DNA of 64,000 nt from Nocardia terrae (GCF_009760405.1 NZ_WRPP01000017.1:51231-115230); one strand, 5' to 3'. Shown: positions 17,449 to 62,153, counted from the stretch's first letter. The notes: a model not told the origin generated them from the sequence alone. Numbers and translations are program-made.

Positions 17449-18030
17449 ATGCATTTGAAAAAACTGATCTCCCAGCCCAAGGCCGCCGTCGTTGTCGCAT
17501 TGGCCGCCACCGCCGTGGTCACCGCCTCCGGTACCGCCTCCGCCGACGTCGTCAACGGCGTCCCGCCGGAGTTCCAGGCCACCGCCCAGCAGGTCCAGCA
17601 GCAGGCCGTCCAGATCGACAACGGTCTGCCCGCCCCGCAGCAGGACCAGGTCCGCGACTGGGTGCAGACCCTGCCCGCCCCCTTCAACCAGCTGCTGCCC
17701 CCGGTCTTCGCCAACGACCTCGACGGCTGGATCAAGAACGCCCTGTACGTGATGAACCAGCACGGCATCCCGGGCAGCTACGACGGCATCTTCCGCAATA
17801 TCCAGCGCGAGTCCGGCGGCAACCCCCAGGCCATCAACCTCTACGACTCGAACGCCGCGGCCGGGATCCCGTCCAAGGGCCTGCTCCAGGTGATCGACCC
17901 GACCTTCCAGGCGTACCACGTCGACGGCACGTCCTGGGACATCTACGATCCGGTCGCGAACATCGCGGCGGCCTGCAACTACGCGTCGCACCGCTACGGC
18001 TCGATCGACAACGTCTTCTCGGCCTACTAG
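17449..18030 (+). CDS. Secreted transglycosylase, SLT domain
   Basis: A 193-residue exported protein. The signal peptide (KAAVVVALAATAVVTASG, then TASA) is cleaved near residue 32. After a Gln-rich linker of about 70 residues comes a lysozyme-like SLT domain with the catalytic Glu in NIQRESGGNPQAINLYDSNA and the motif SKGLLQVIDPTFQAY. The enzyme should cleave the glycan backbone of peptidoglycan outside the membrane. The ATG at 17449 gives a complete signal peptide; the frame is open upstream but those codons lie in the structured leader. It converges on kshB with a shared terminator between them. Confidence 0.88.
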   Translation: MHLKKLISQPKAAVVVALAATAVVTASGTASADVVNGVPPEFQATAQQVQQQAVQIDNGLPAPQQDQVRDWVQTLPAPFNQLLPPVFANDLDGWIKNALYVMNQHGIPGSYDGIFRNIQRESGGNPQAINLYDSNAAAGIPSKGLLQVIDPTFQAYHVDGTSWDIYDPVANIAAACNYASHRYGSIDNVFSAY

Positions 18031-18047
18031 CCGAAGGGCCACAAAGA

Positions 18048-18084
18048 AATTCGGCCGCCGCGTGATTCACGCGGCGGCCGAATT
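18048..18084. terminator. Bidirectional terminator between the transglycosylase gene and kshB
   Basis: AATTCGGCCGCCGCGTG pairs perfectly with CACGCGGCGGCCGAATT over 17 bp with only ATT between the arms. A and T runs flank both ends, so it can stop transcription from both convergent genes. Confidence 0.85.
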
Positions 18085-18090
18085 CTCAGC

Positions 18091-19146
18091 TCAGAACTGG
18101 ATCTTCAGCCGATCCGTGACCGGCCGCGCCTGGCAGCCGAGGATGTAGCCGTTGGCGATGTCCTCGGGGTCGAGGATTTCGGCGTTCTCCATTTCGACCT
18201 CGCCCTCGAGCACCGTGCAGGCGCACGACCCGCATTCGCCCTCGAGGCAGGAGTAGGGCACGTCGATGCCCTTGGAGAGCATGATGTCGACCAGGGTCTG
18301 GCTGCGCGGCCAGGTCAATTCGTGGGTCTCGCCGTCCAATTCGACCTCGACGCTGGCGGCGTCGGCGGCTTCCTCGTCGGTGATCTCGGTCGGGGCGACC
18401 TCGGCGAACGGGTCGCCCGAGAGCGAGTTGAAGACCTCGGCGTGGGTCCGGTTGCGCGGCATGCCGATCTGGCCGAGGGCGTCGTGGACGCGGTCCATGA
18501 ACGGCTTGGGGCCGCACATGAAAGCCTCGTAGCCGGTGTAGGGCGCGACCAGGGTGGCCAAGGCGTCGGCGGTCGGCAGGCCCTGCAGGTGCTCGAGCCA
18601 GTGGATGACGACCAGCCGCTGCGGGTGCTTGTCGGCGAGCTCGCGCAGTTCGCCCGCGAAGATGACCGAGTCGTGGTCGCGGTTGGCGTAGACCACCACG
18701 ATGCGCCCGTTGCCGCGCGAGAGCGCCGACTTGAGGATGGACATCACCGGGGTGACGCCGCTGCCCGCGGCGAACAGCAGCAGGTCCGCGTCGAGGTTCT
18801 TGGGCGTGAAAACGCCCGAGGGCGGCAGCACTTCGAGGCTGTCGCCGGCTTTCACGTTGTCGCACACCCAGTTCGACGCGTAGCCGTCGACGGTGCGCTT
18901 GACGGTCACCTTGGGCTTGTCGTCGGTGTGGGGTGAGCTGGCCAGCGAGTAGCAGCGGGCGACGGACCCGGTGAGCTCGCTGGGGATGCGCAGGGTCAGG
19001 AACTGGCCCGGCTGATAGGTGAAGCGCTCACGCAGGTCCTCGGGCACGTCGAATACCAGCGAGCAGGAGTCGGCCGTCTCGTTGATGACCGCGGAGACCC
19101 GCAGCACGGCCGATCGCGAGCTGTGCGGTACGTCGACGGTGGTCAT
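18091..19146 (-). CDS. kshB: 3-ketosteroid 9-alpha-hydroxylase reductase-type protein (KshB-like)
   Basis: A 351-residue electron-transfer protein with FAD domain, NAD domain and C-terminal plant-type [2Fe-2S] ferredoxin. RCYSLASSP binds FAD, GSGVTPVMSILKSAL and MCGPKPFM belong to the NAD part, and the iron-sulfur cysteines are in CLEGECGSCACTV and ILGCQ. This architecture and length fit KshB, which feeds electrons to the Rieske oxygenase KshA in sterol-ring degradation; related reductases serve phenylacetate or other ring hydroxylases. The ATG at 19146 is chosen because AGAGGA precedes it. A KstR-type palindrome lies directly upstream, which favours the steroid assignment. KshA is not in the window. 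Confidence 0.8.
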   Translation of the reverse strand: MTTVDVPHSSRSAVLRVSAVINETADSCSLVFDVPEDLRERFTYQPGQFLTLRIPSELTGSVARCYSLASSPHTDDKPKVTVKRTVDGYASNWVCDNVKAGDSLEVLPPSGVFTPKNLDADLLLFAAGSGVTPVMSILKSALSRGNGRIVVVYANRDHDSVIFAGELRELADKHPQRLVVIHWLEHLQGLPTADALATLVAPYTGYEAFMCGPKPFMDRVHDALGQIGMPRNRTHAEVFNSLSGDPFAEVAPTEITDEEAADAASVEVELDGETHELTWPRSQTLVDIMLSKGIDVPYSCLEGECGSCACTVLEGEVEMENAEILDPEDIANGYILGCQARPVTDRLKIQF

Positions 19147-19165
19147 AGTGTCCTCTCGAACCGAA

Positions 19166-19183
19166 ACTAGAACGTGTTCTAGT
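19166..19183. promoter_or_regulatory. KstR-type operator in front of kshB
   Basis: ACTAGAAC-GT-GTTCTAGT is an 18-bp palindrome containing an exact match to TnnAACnnGTTnnA, the KstR binding consensus. It lies 20 bp before the kshB start codon, right where a promoter would be blocked. KstR represses cholesterol-catabolism genes until a steroid-derived CoA ester binds it. No kstR gene was recognised in the window. Confidence 0.7.
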
Positions 19184-19187
19184 TTGA

Positions 19188-19823
19188 CTATACGGTGCTG
19201 TCGCGCTGCCGGACAAGCTGAGCCTCGAGGCCCGCGATCAGCACGTCCATCGAGAAGTCGTAGGAGTACTTGCCGCGCAGATCCGCCAGGTGTTTGATGG
19301 CCCGTTCCACCGCCTCGGGAAGGGCGCGATCCACCAGTGCGCTGCGATCGCGCGGGTTCACCTTGGAACGGCCGAACAGGTAGGTGTGGATGGTGGCGTA
19401 GGCCGAGAGCACATTGCGCTCGTCGAATCCGGCGTCGAAGAGGATTTCCATCACCGCCGCGATGAGATCCAGCTGTTTGCCAAGCATCTGCTCGATGAGC
19501 ACATCGCCGAGGCCGGGATGCTTGCGCAATTTCTCGTCGATCTGGTCGATCAGATCGCGCAGCCGCATTTGCCACGTACCGAATTCGGGTGGGGGCTTGC
19601 GCACTCCGGTCAGGGCGGCGGTGGCGACCAGATCGAGTAGCTCGCGCTTGTCGGCGACGTAGTAATACGGGGCCATCGGTGAAACTCCGAGTTCGCGGGA
19701 GAGCCGTCGCATGGACAGCTTCTCCACACCGTCCTGCCGTACCACCCGCAGGGCGGCCTCGACGATCTCGGATTCCGAGAGGGTGTTACCGCCCCCGCCT
19801 GTCTGCATGCGCCCGACTCCCAT
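19188..19823 (-). CDS. TetR-family transcriptional regulator
   Basis: A regulator of about 211 residues. The N-terminal helix-turn-helix contains LSMRRLSRELGVSPMAPYYY, followed by a helical ligand domain with HPGLGDVLIEQMLGKQ. It does not resemble KstR. I place the start at 19823, after GAGGCGG; ATG codons at 19808 and 19889 are alternatives. It is upstream of kshB on the same strand, with the KstR-type palindrome in the 41-bp gap, so kshB probably has its own promoter. Its target is unknown. Confidence 0.85.
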   Translation of the reverse strand: MGVGRMQTGGGGNTLSESEIVEAALRVVRQDGVEKLSMRRLSRELGVSPMAPYYYVADKRELLDLVATAALTGVRKPPPEFGTWQMRLRDLIDQIDEKLRKHPGLGDVLIEQMLGKQLDLIAAVMEILFDAGFDERNVLSAYATIHTYLFGRSKVNPRDRSALVDRALPEAVERAIKHLADLRGKYSYDFSMDVLIAGLEAQLVRQRDSTV

Positions 19824-19958
19824 ACCGCCTCGACCACTATGAGGACGCGATACCGTCCCCGACCAGTTCAACCACCAATTTTTCCTCACGCAGTGTAGAG
19901 GGCGAGCCGGATGACCGGTCGTGCTGTGTTTAATTTGCCCTCCGCTCCGCTCCGGGCG

Positions 19959-20053
19959 GTTCGCGGCGCTGAAGGTCTCGATTCTTCCCTCCCTCCGCTC
20001 CCCCGCTTCGCTCCTCCGCTCCGCTCAGTCCAGAATCGAGACGCGCCGCGAAC
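19959..20053. repeat. Long intergenic inverted repeat with a pyrimidine-rich loop
   Basis: Two arms of 11+11 bp, GTTCGCGGCGC and GTCTCGATTCT, are matched by AGAATCGAGAC and GCGCCGCGAAC at the far end, with a 5-nt bulge in the left arm only. The 46-nt loop is almost pure C/T with CCGCTCC-type repeats. A second CCGCTCC run and GCCC...GGGC lie just before the left arm. It sits between the TetR start and mftF and looks like an intergenic repetitive element; whether it occurs elsewhere in the genome cannot be seen here. Confidence 0.6.
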
Positions 20054-20119
20054 TTTTGGGTTCAGGTCTCGGGCGTGGCAATCATCATTGCTAGTCGTGT
20101 GCTGACTTAGCATTCGGGA

Positions 20120-21517
20120 ATGCGCCATGATCGCCTTCCCGATGGTTTCGGGGTGCGAATCGATCCCAAGGTGCGCACTTATTCCGGTGGACGGCTCCTG
20201 GTCGGCGGCACGCCGACGAGGTTGCTGCGGCTCGCGCCGGAAGCTGCGGCCTTGATCGGTGACGGCTACCTCGAGGTGACCGACCCCACGTCGGCTCGGG
20301 TTGCCAGACGTCTTCTGGATTCCGGCGTGGCCAATCCGCGCCCGCGGCTGCTGCCGTCGCTGGAGGACGTCACCGTGATCGTGCCGGTGCACAACAACGC
20401 GCCCGAGCTGTCGCGGTTGCTGTCGGCGCTGCGCGGTCACACGGTGATCGTGGTGGACGACGGGTCGGATCAGCCGGTGCGGATTCCGGATTCGCGCGGC
20501 CGCTGCCGGATCACGGTGTTGCGCCGCGATCGCCGCCACGGTGCGGCCGCCGCGCGCAATTTCGGATTGCGGGCGGCGGCAACCGAATTCGTGGCCTTCC
20601 TGGACCCCGATGTGGTGCCGCGCACCGGCTGGCTGGAGGTCATGCTGGGGCATTTCAGCGATCCGAAGGTGGCGCTGGTGGCCCCGCGCATCCTGGCCAT
20701 GGATCCGGATTCGACCCTGCTGGCCCGCTACGAGCACACCCGCGGCTCGGTGCATCGCGGCCGCCGCGAGTCGGCGGTGCACGCGCACGGCCCGGTGCCC
20801 TACGTCCCGAGTTCCGCGGTGCTGGTGCGCCGGCTGGCCCTGCTGGCCGAGGGCGGCTTCGACGAGTCCATGCCGGCGGGCGGCGATGTCGACCTGTGCT
20901 GGCGGCTGGATCGCGCCGGCTGGCGGTTGCGCTACGAGCCGGCCGCCCGGGTGGCGCACAGCAATCCGGTGTCGCTGCGAAAGTGGTTCGCTCACAAGGT
21001 CACCCACGGCACCGGCGTGGCCCCGCTGGCCCAGCGACATCCGGGCCTGGCCGCCCCGCTCTCGATGCCGATCTGGACCGCGGTGTCGGCGCTGTTGCTG
21101 GGCACGCTCTCCAAGTGGGGAGTGTTCGGCGGTCTGCTGACCATGGGCGCGACCCTGATTCGATTACGCCGGGTCTTCGCCGGGCTCGACAATCCGACCC
21201 GGGTGGCCGCCATATATATGACGCGCGGATTCACCGGCGGCGTCTGGCGGCTGGCCTCGGCCATGTGCCGGCACTATTGGCCGATCACCCTGCTGGGCAT
21301 GTTGTGCTCGCGGCGGGTCCGCCACATCGCGATCACGCTGGCCATGGCCGAGGGGCTGGCCGACTGGTTCACCCATCGGGAGCCGGGCAGCCTGGACCCG
21401 ATCCGCTATGTGGCCTGCCGCCGGCTCGACGACGTGGCTTATGGAGCGGGCCTGTGGTGGGGCGCGGCCCGCGAGCGCAGCGCCGCGGCGCTGAAACCGA
21501 CGCTGCCGCCGAACTAG
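20120..21517 (+). CDS. mftF: Mycofactocin biosynthesis glycosyltransferase MftF
   Basis: A 465-residue protein. About 85 N-terminal residues specific to MftF (GVRIDPKVRTYSGGRLLVGG, then TPTRLLRLAPEA) precede a GT-A family 2 glycosyltransferase domain: VTVIVPVHNN, IVVDDGSD, FLDPDVVPR and the acceptor/catalytic region GGDVDLCWRLDRAGW. Hydrophobic segments in the C-terminal third suggest membrane association. MftF adds beta-1,4-linked glucoses to premycofactocin, a peptide-derived redox cofactor. In mycobacteria the gene ends an mftA-F cluster, not far from rpsL-tuf; here no mftA-E is seen beside it. A general family 2 glycosyltransferase is the alternative. Confidence 0.8.
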   Translation: MRHDRLPDGFGVRIDPKVRTYSGGRLLVGGTPTRLLRLAPEAAALIGDGYLEVTDPTSARVARRLLDSGVANPRPRLLPSLEDVTVIVPVHNNAPELSRLLSALRGHTVIVVDDGSDQPVRIPDSRGRCRITVLRRDRRHGAAAARNFGLRAAATEFVAFLDPDVVPRTGWLEVMLGHFSDPKVALVAPRILAMDPDSTLLARYEHTRGSVHRGRRESAVHAHGPVPYVPSSAVLVRRLALLAEGGFDESMPAGGDVDLCWRLDRAGWRLRYEPAARVAHSNPVSLRKWFAHKVTHGTGVAPLAQRHPGLAAPLSMPIWTAVSALLLGTLSKWGVFGGLLTMGATLIRLRRVFAGLDNPTRVAAIYMTRGFTGGVWRLASAMCRHYWPITLLGMLCSRRVRHIAITLAMAEGLADWFTHREPGSLDPIRYVACRRLDDVAYGAGLWWGAARERSAAALKPTLPPN

Positions 21518-21541
21518 TGGCCTGATCGGCAGCTTCCCCCC

Positions 21542-21615
21542 GTCATTCCGGCACGCTTTTGGCCGAAATCCACCCTGTCCGCAATGGATCCCGGCCAAAG
21601 ACACGCCGGGATGAC
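21542..21615. repeat. REP-like palindromic element (copy 1, intergenic)
   Basis: Two 31-bp arms (21542-21572 and 21585-21615) are inverted repeats that agree at 24 positions and are separated by 12 nt. The outer ends read GTCATTCCGGC and GCCGGGATGAC; the inner ends read AATCCA and TGGATC. It fills the gap between the convergent mftF and P450 genes and could act as a bidirectional terminator. A diverged copy with arms of the same length lies inside NRPS2 at 49587-49670. Confidence 0.85.
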
Positions 21616-21639
21616 GAGTGGGGCGTGACGAGGAACCGA

Positions 21640-22866
21640 TCAGCGTGGTGTCAGCCGGACCGGCATGTGCCTGACTCCGGTGTGCTTGTTACTGCGGGTG
21701 TACTCGACAGGAGCCGTGAGCTCCGCGGTGCCGACCCGATCCAGCAGCGTGTCGAAGAGGACGCGCATTTCCATGCGAGCCAGGTTGGAGCCCAGGCAGA
21801 AGTGGCCGCCGCGGCCGAAGGCCAGATGCGGATTGGGCCGTCGGCCGATGTCGAAGCGGTGCGGGTCGGGGAAGACGCTCGCGTCGCGATTCGCGGAGGT
21901 CCACCACAGGGTCACCTTGTCCCCGGCGCGAATTCGCCGGTCGCCGAGCGTGGTGTCGCGGGTGGCGGTGCGGCGGTTGTAGGAGGTGGAGGAGGCCCAG
22001 CGCAGCATTTCCTCGACGGCGCCGTCCAATGCGGATCGATCCTCGTGCAGCGACCGCCACAGCTCCGGCCGTTCGATGAGCGCCAGCATCCCGACCGCGA
22101 TGGAGTTGCGGGTGGTCTCGCTGCCCGCCGCGATCAGCAGGCTGAACAGCATCGCCTTCTCCATGTCGGTCAGCGGCCGGCCGTCGATGGTGGCGTGCGC
22201 GGCCAGCGACATCAGATCCTCGGCGGGGTCGGCGGTCTTGGCCGCGAACAGCCGCGCGCCGTAGGCCCGGGTCTCCGCGACGGCCGCCTGGGTTCGCGCG
22301 GTGGCCTCGCCGAGATCCCGATCGTCGTAGTCCAGCGCCACATTCGCCCACCCGAACAGCTGATGCCGATCCTCCTGCGGCACGCCGAGCAGCTGCGCGA
22401 CCGCCTGCAGCGGCAGTTCCGCGGCCAGGTCGATCAGAAAATCGCAGTCGCCCTTGTCCAGTGCCGCGTCGACGATGGTCGCTGCGCGTTGCCGCAGGTC
22501 GTCCTCGATCAGCTTCAGGGTGCGCGGCGCGACGCTGGGCATGAGCAGCCGTCGTACGTCCGCGTGCCGGGGGTCGTCCATCATGTTGAGCAGCACGCCG
22601 ACGGCCCAGTCCACGGGCAGATCCTCGATGAGCGTCCCGCCGCCGCGGCGTTCCCCGCCGGTCTCGGAGGAGTAGGTCCGCGAATCCCCGGCCACGGCAA
22701 CGATGTCGGCGTATCGGGACAGGACCCAGAACCCTTCCCCGTCCGGGGTGTGCGCGGTGGGCGGATGCCACCACACCGGTTCGTGCTCGCGGAGCCGATC
22801 GAAATCCGCGTGCGGGAACCCGCGCGCGAACCGATCGAGATCGGTCAGGTCGATGTCCTCCACGGG
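21640..22866 (-). CDS. Cytochrome P450 (CYP124/125/142-like)
   Basis: A soluble bacterial P450 of about 408 residues. The I-helix oxygen-activation motif is AAGSETTRNS, the K-helix region is EEMLRWASSTSYNRR, and the haem loop FGRGGHFCLGSNLARME carries the cysteine ligand. The N-terminal part (FADFDRLR-like region, PVWWHPP, GFWVLSRYADIVAV) resembles the steroid and fatty-acid hydroxylase group CYP124/125/142, which is a by-eye impression. I start it at GTG 22866, which gives a normal length; the frame is open to an ATG at 22992 with unlikely extra residues. It is divergent from the GAF regulator gene. The KshB-like gene nearby makes a sterol role possible. Confidence 0.88.
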   Translation of the reverse strand, partial: PVEDIDLTDLDRFARGFPHADFDRLREHEPVWWHPPTAHTPDGEGFWVLSRYADIVAVAGDSRTYSSETGGERRGGGTLIEDLPVDWAVGVLLNMMDDPRHADVRRLLMPSVAPRTLKLIEDDLRQRAATIVDAALDKGDCDFLIDLAAELPLQAVAQLLGVPQEDRHQLFGWANVALDYDDRDLGEATARTQAAVAETRAYGARLFAAKTADPAEDLMSLAAHATIDGRPLTDMEKAMLFSLLIAAGSETTRNSIAVGMLALIERPELWRSLHEDRSALDGAVEEMLRWASSTSYNRRTATRDTTLGDRRIRAGDKVTLWWTSANRDASVFPDPHRFDIGRRPNPHLAFGRGGHFCLGSNLARMEMRVLFDTLLDRVGTAELTAPVEYTRSNKHTGVRHMPVRLTPR

Positions 22867-23120
22867 CCCAGCCAAGCACAGTGTGTCGGTCCGCGGAGGT
22901 ACATTCAGTAAACCGTGTAAACCAAATCCTGGTCGCCGCAAGGGATTCGGCTCGCAGGGCCAGGAGCCGCGGTCTAATTGAACAGCTCCCATTTAACAAA
23001 ATGCTGCGTAGCTCACATTTCCCGGAGCACGTGTCGGCATGTGACCTGTCGGACAAACGTCCGGCTTCCGCCTTCAGGTCTCAGGTCCGCCGGTACTCTT
23101 TGGGTCGGAAAGAAAGGCAA

Positions 23121-24473
23121 ATGGTCAGCAATCTCGCAGGTGGAGGGCAGCCCCACCCTGGCGTCGAACCGGGCAGTCAACTCGGGGCGCTCGAAACGTA
23201 TGCCGCCCAGGCGCATGGATATCTCAGCGTGGGCGGCGATCAGCTGGGGCAGTTGCCTGGCCTGCTGCGGCCGATGGTCCTCGAATCATGGCTGCGCAGT
23301 GTGCGCGGTGGCGTGGATCCCATGGACGACGGTGACGGTCGTGGCCTGCGCGGCACGGATCTGGAGCGCTATCGCGACGCGCACGGGATCGCCGCGGTCA
23401 TGCCGTTGGTGGACAAGCTATTACTTCGCGATGCCACCAGCACCGGATTGATCGTGGTGGTGGCCGACCAGTTCGGCCGCGTGCTCTCGGTGCACGGCAA
23501 TGCCGACCGGGTGCAGGCCGCCGCGGAGGCGGGCCTGCGCGAGGGCAACGACCTGAGCGAGCGCCGGGTCGGCACCAATGCGGTGGGCCTGGTGGTGCGC
23601 ACCGGCCGCGCGGCCTGGATCCACGGCCCCGAGCATTTCCTGCACCGCATGCACCAGATCACCGGAGCCGCTGCGCCGGTGCACGATCCGGACGGCCGCC
23701 TGGTGGGCGTGCTCATGATCGCGGGCGGGGTGCGGGTGGCGCGCCCGGAGATCCTGGCGCTGGTGAAGGCGGCGGCTACGGCCGCGGAGATGGATCTGCT
23801 CCTGGCCGCGGTGCGTTCGGGCCAGGACCGCCGCACGAATGCCGACGCCCCGCAGCCGGAACGGCTCGGGCTGGAGGTGCTCGGGCTGGGGCAGCCGCAG
23901 CTCACGGTGGCCGGCGAGCGAGTTCCGCTGTCCCAGCGGCACGCCGAGATCCTGCTGCTGCTGGCCGAGCACACCGAGGGCCTGTCGGCCGATCACCTGG
24001 CCCTGCTGCTCGACGACGCCGATCTGGACAACGCCACCATCCGCGCGGCCATGTCGCGGCTGCGGTCGGTGGTCGGTTCGAATGTGTTCGGTTCGCGCCC
24101 CTACCGTTTGCGCGTTCCGATCGCCACCGATGTGGAAGCGCTGCGCGCCGCACTGGATTCCGGGGATGTCGATACCGCCGTGCGTTTGTACGCGGGCCCG
24201 GTGTTGCCGCGCTCGACCGCGCCGGGAGTTATAGACATTCGCGATGAATTGCGAGTCCGACTGCGCACCGCCGTCTTACGTTCCGGTGACGCGTCGGTCC
24301 TGAGCCGGTGGACCGCCGGCGCCGAGGGGCGTGACGATGCGGCCGCGTGGGCGGCCTATCGGGCCACCGTCGATCGCGAGTCTCCGCTGTATGCGCAGAT
24401 CGAAGCCAAGATTCGCGTGCTCGATCGGCGCCTGGGCGCCGATGCAACGCAGTTGCAACGTTTCGACTCATAG
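23121..24473 (+). CDS. GAF-domain transcriptional regulator (AcoR-like sensor, winged-helix/BTAD-like C-terminus)
   Basis: A 450-residue regulator. The N-terminus has the RPMVLESWLRS signature and GAF fold of AcoR-type activators (GLIVVVADQFGRVLSVHG; DLSERRVGTNAVGLVVRTGR; HRMHQITGAAAPVHDPDGRL), about residues 50-220. No sigma-54 AAA domain follows. Instead, residues about 255-330 look like a winged helix (PLSQRHAEILLLLAEHTEGL, TIRAAMSRLRSVVG) and the remainder like a helical activator domain. The ATG at 23121 has GAAAGGC before it. It is the last gene before the NRPS locus and on the same strand, making it the best candidate for a pathway regulator; that link is inference. Confidence 0.82.
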   Translation: MVSNLAGGGQPHPGVEPGSQLGALETYAAQAHGYLSVGGDQLGQLPGLLRPMVLESWLRSVRGGVDPMDDGDGRGLRGTDLERYRDAHGIAAVMPLVDKLLLRDATSTGLIVVVADQFGRVLSVHGNADRVQAAAEAGLREGNDLSERRVGTNAVGLVVRTGRAAWIHGPEHFLHRMHQITGAAAPVHDPDGRLVGVLMIAGGVRVARPEILALVKAAATAAEMDLLLAAVRSGQDRRTNADAPQPERLGLEVLGLGQPQLTVAGERVPLSQRHAEILLLLAEHTEGLSADHLALLLDDADLDNATIRAAMSRLRSVVGSNVFGSRPYRLRVPIATDVEALRAALDSGDVDTAVRLYAGPVLPRSTAPGVIDIRDELRVRLRTAVLRSGDASVLSRWTAGAEGRDDAAAWAAYRATVDRESPLYAQIEAKIRVLDRRLGADATQLQRFDS

Positions 24474-24934
24474 TCTCCACATCCGAAAGTGCGGTCGGTC
24501 ACACCGCCGCCTCGCTATGTGGTCGTACCCACATTCTTCGCGATCTTCGCGCGAGCTTGTCGCCCAACTAGACGCTCGTCCAACTTTTTTTCGGGAAAAA
24601 GTTCCTTTTTATTGTGTAAACGCCTAGTGTCCACATCCATGAACGGCATCCCTGTGATGCAGGTGACATTTGGAGGAGATCGGCAGCAGCACAACCCGGA
24701 TGCGATGACCCGGAGGCGATCGCATCCCCCGGCCGGTGAGTCCGTAGGGCCCGGCCGCTTCGAGCACTAGTTGGATCACGCGCGGAGTTCACCGCGCATT
24801 CGTCGAATCACCCAGGGCGGTGCGATCTTTCGCGGCCTGGCGTGCCCGGCTCGGCCCGTGGCACTTCAGGTCTATTTCGCGATGCCCGAAACCGTTGGTC
24901 GACATAGCAATTCGCCATGACAAGGGAGGCTCTG
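24474..24934 (+). promoter_or_regulatory. Regulatory region in front of the NRPS operon
   Basis: This 461-nt stretch has no gene I can support. Near its left end lies a 14-bp direct repeat, TAGTnTCCACATCC, at 24471-24484 and 24625-24638; each copy contains a TAnnnT that could serve as a -10 element. Between them is an A/T-rich island (24580-24620) unlike the surrounding DNA. A perfect 8-bp hairpin (GATGCGAT at 24699-24706 and ATCGCATC at 24719-24726) follows and could lie in the leader. The NRPS1 ribosome-binding site GGGAGG is at 24925-24930. Confidence 0.5.
24582..24610 (+). terminator. Putative terminator of the GAF regulator gene, or A/T-rich operator
   Basis: AACTTTTT (24582-24589) is mirrored by AAAAAGTT (24596-24603) and followed by CCTTTTT. 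The stem is A/T-rich rather than G/C-rich, so it is an untypical terminator; the same symmetry would suit a binding site. Confidence 0.45.
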
Positions 24935-61809
<36,875 letters not shown>

Positions 61810-61815
61810 ATCCAG

Positions 61816-62034
61816 ATGAGTAATCCCTTCGACGACGAAAACGCGCAGTTCTACGTACTCGTCAATGAGGAGGCCCAGCATTCGCTGTGGCCGGTGTTCG
61901 CCGCCATTCCCGGCGGCTGGACCGCCGCGTTCGGCCCATCGGTCCGGCAGAGCTGCCTCGACTATGTCGAGGCGCACTGGACCGATATGCGGCCCGCCTC
62001 CCTGGTTCAGGCCATGTCCGTCGAGCCCGACTAG
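61816..62034 (+). CDS. MbtH-like protein
   Basis: A 72-residue NRPS accessory protein. The family signature is complete: NPFDDENAQFYVLVNEEAQH, SLWPVF, IPGGW, SCLDYVEAHWTDMRPASL, including the conserved tryptophans that contact the A domain. MbtH-like proteins bind adenylation domains and are often needed for their solubility and activity. The gene starts 6 nt after the NRPS2 stop, so it is in the same transcript and almost surely serves these synthetases. Confidence 0.97.
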   Translation: MSNPFDDENAQFYVLVNEEAQHSLWPVFAAIPGGWTAAFGPSVRQSCLDYVEAHWTDMRPASLVQAMSVEPD

Positions 62035-62068
62035 TCCTGCGGCACAAGCTGTTCCGCAATCCAAGACC

Positions 62069-62087
62069 CGAGGCCATACCGGCCTCG
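62069..62087 (+). other. Hairpin between the MbtH gene and the mini-gene trio
   Basis: CGAGGCC-ATACC-GGCCTCG forms a perfect 7-bp stem with a 5-nt loop, 34 nt after the MbtH-like stop codon. No T run follows, so it looks more like an RNA-processing, stability or attenuation element than a full terminator. Confidence 0.55.
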
Positions 62088-62153
62088 TGCGGCGGTCCCG
62101 AGAAAACCAGAAATCGAGGGGTTTGTCCGCGTCGTGAAAGAAAGGGAAACACC

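Noticed and set aside
19188..19823. Calling this TetR gene kstR because a KstR-type site lies beside kshB
   Set aside because: Its N-terminal helix-turn-helix and effector region do not resemble KstR, so only a general TetR assignment is supported.
24639..24770. A 43-codon open frame (MNGIPVMQVTFGGDRQQHNP...) in front of NRPS1
   Set aside because: No ribosome-binding site before its ATG, no convincing codon pattern, and it overlaps the 8-bp hairpin in the leader.
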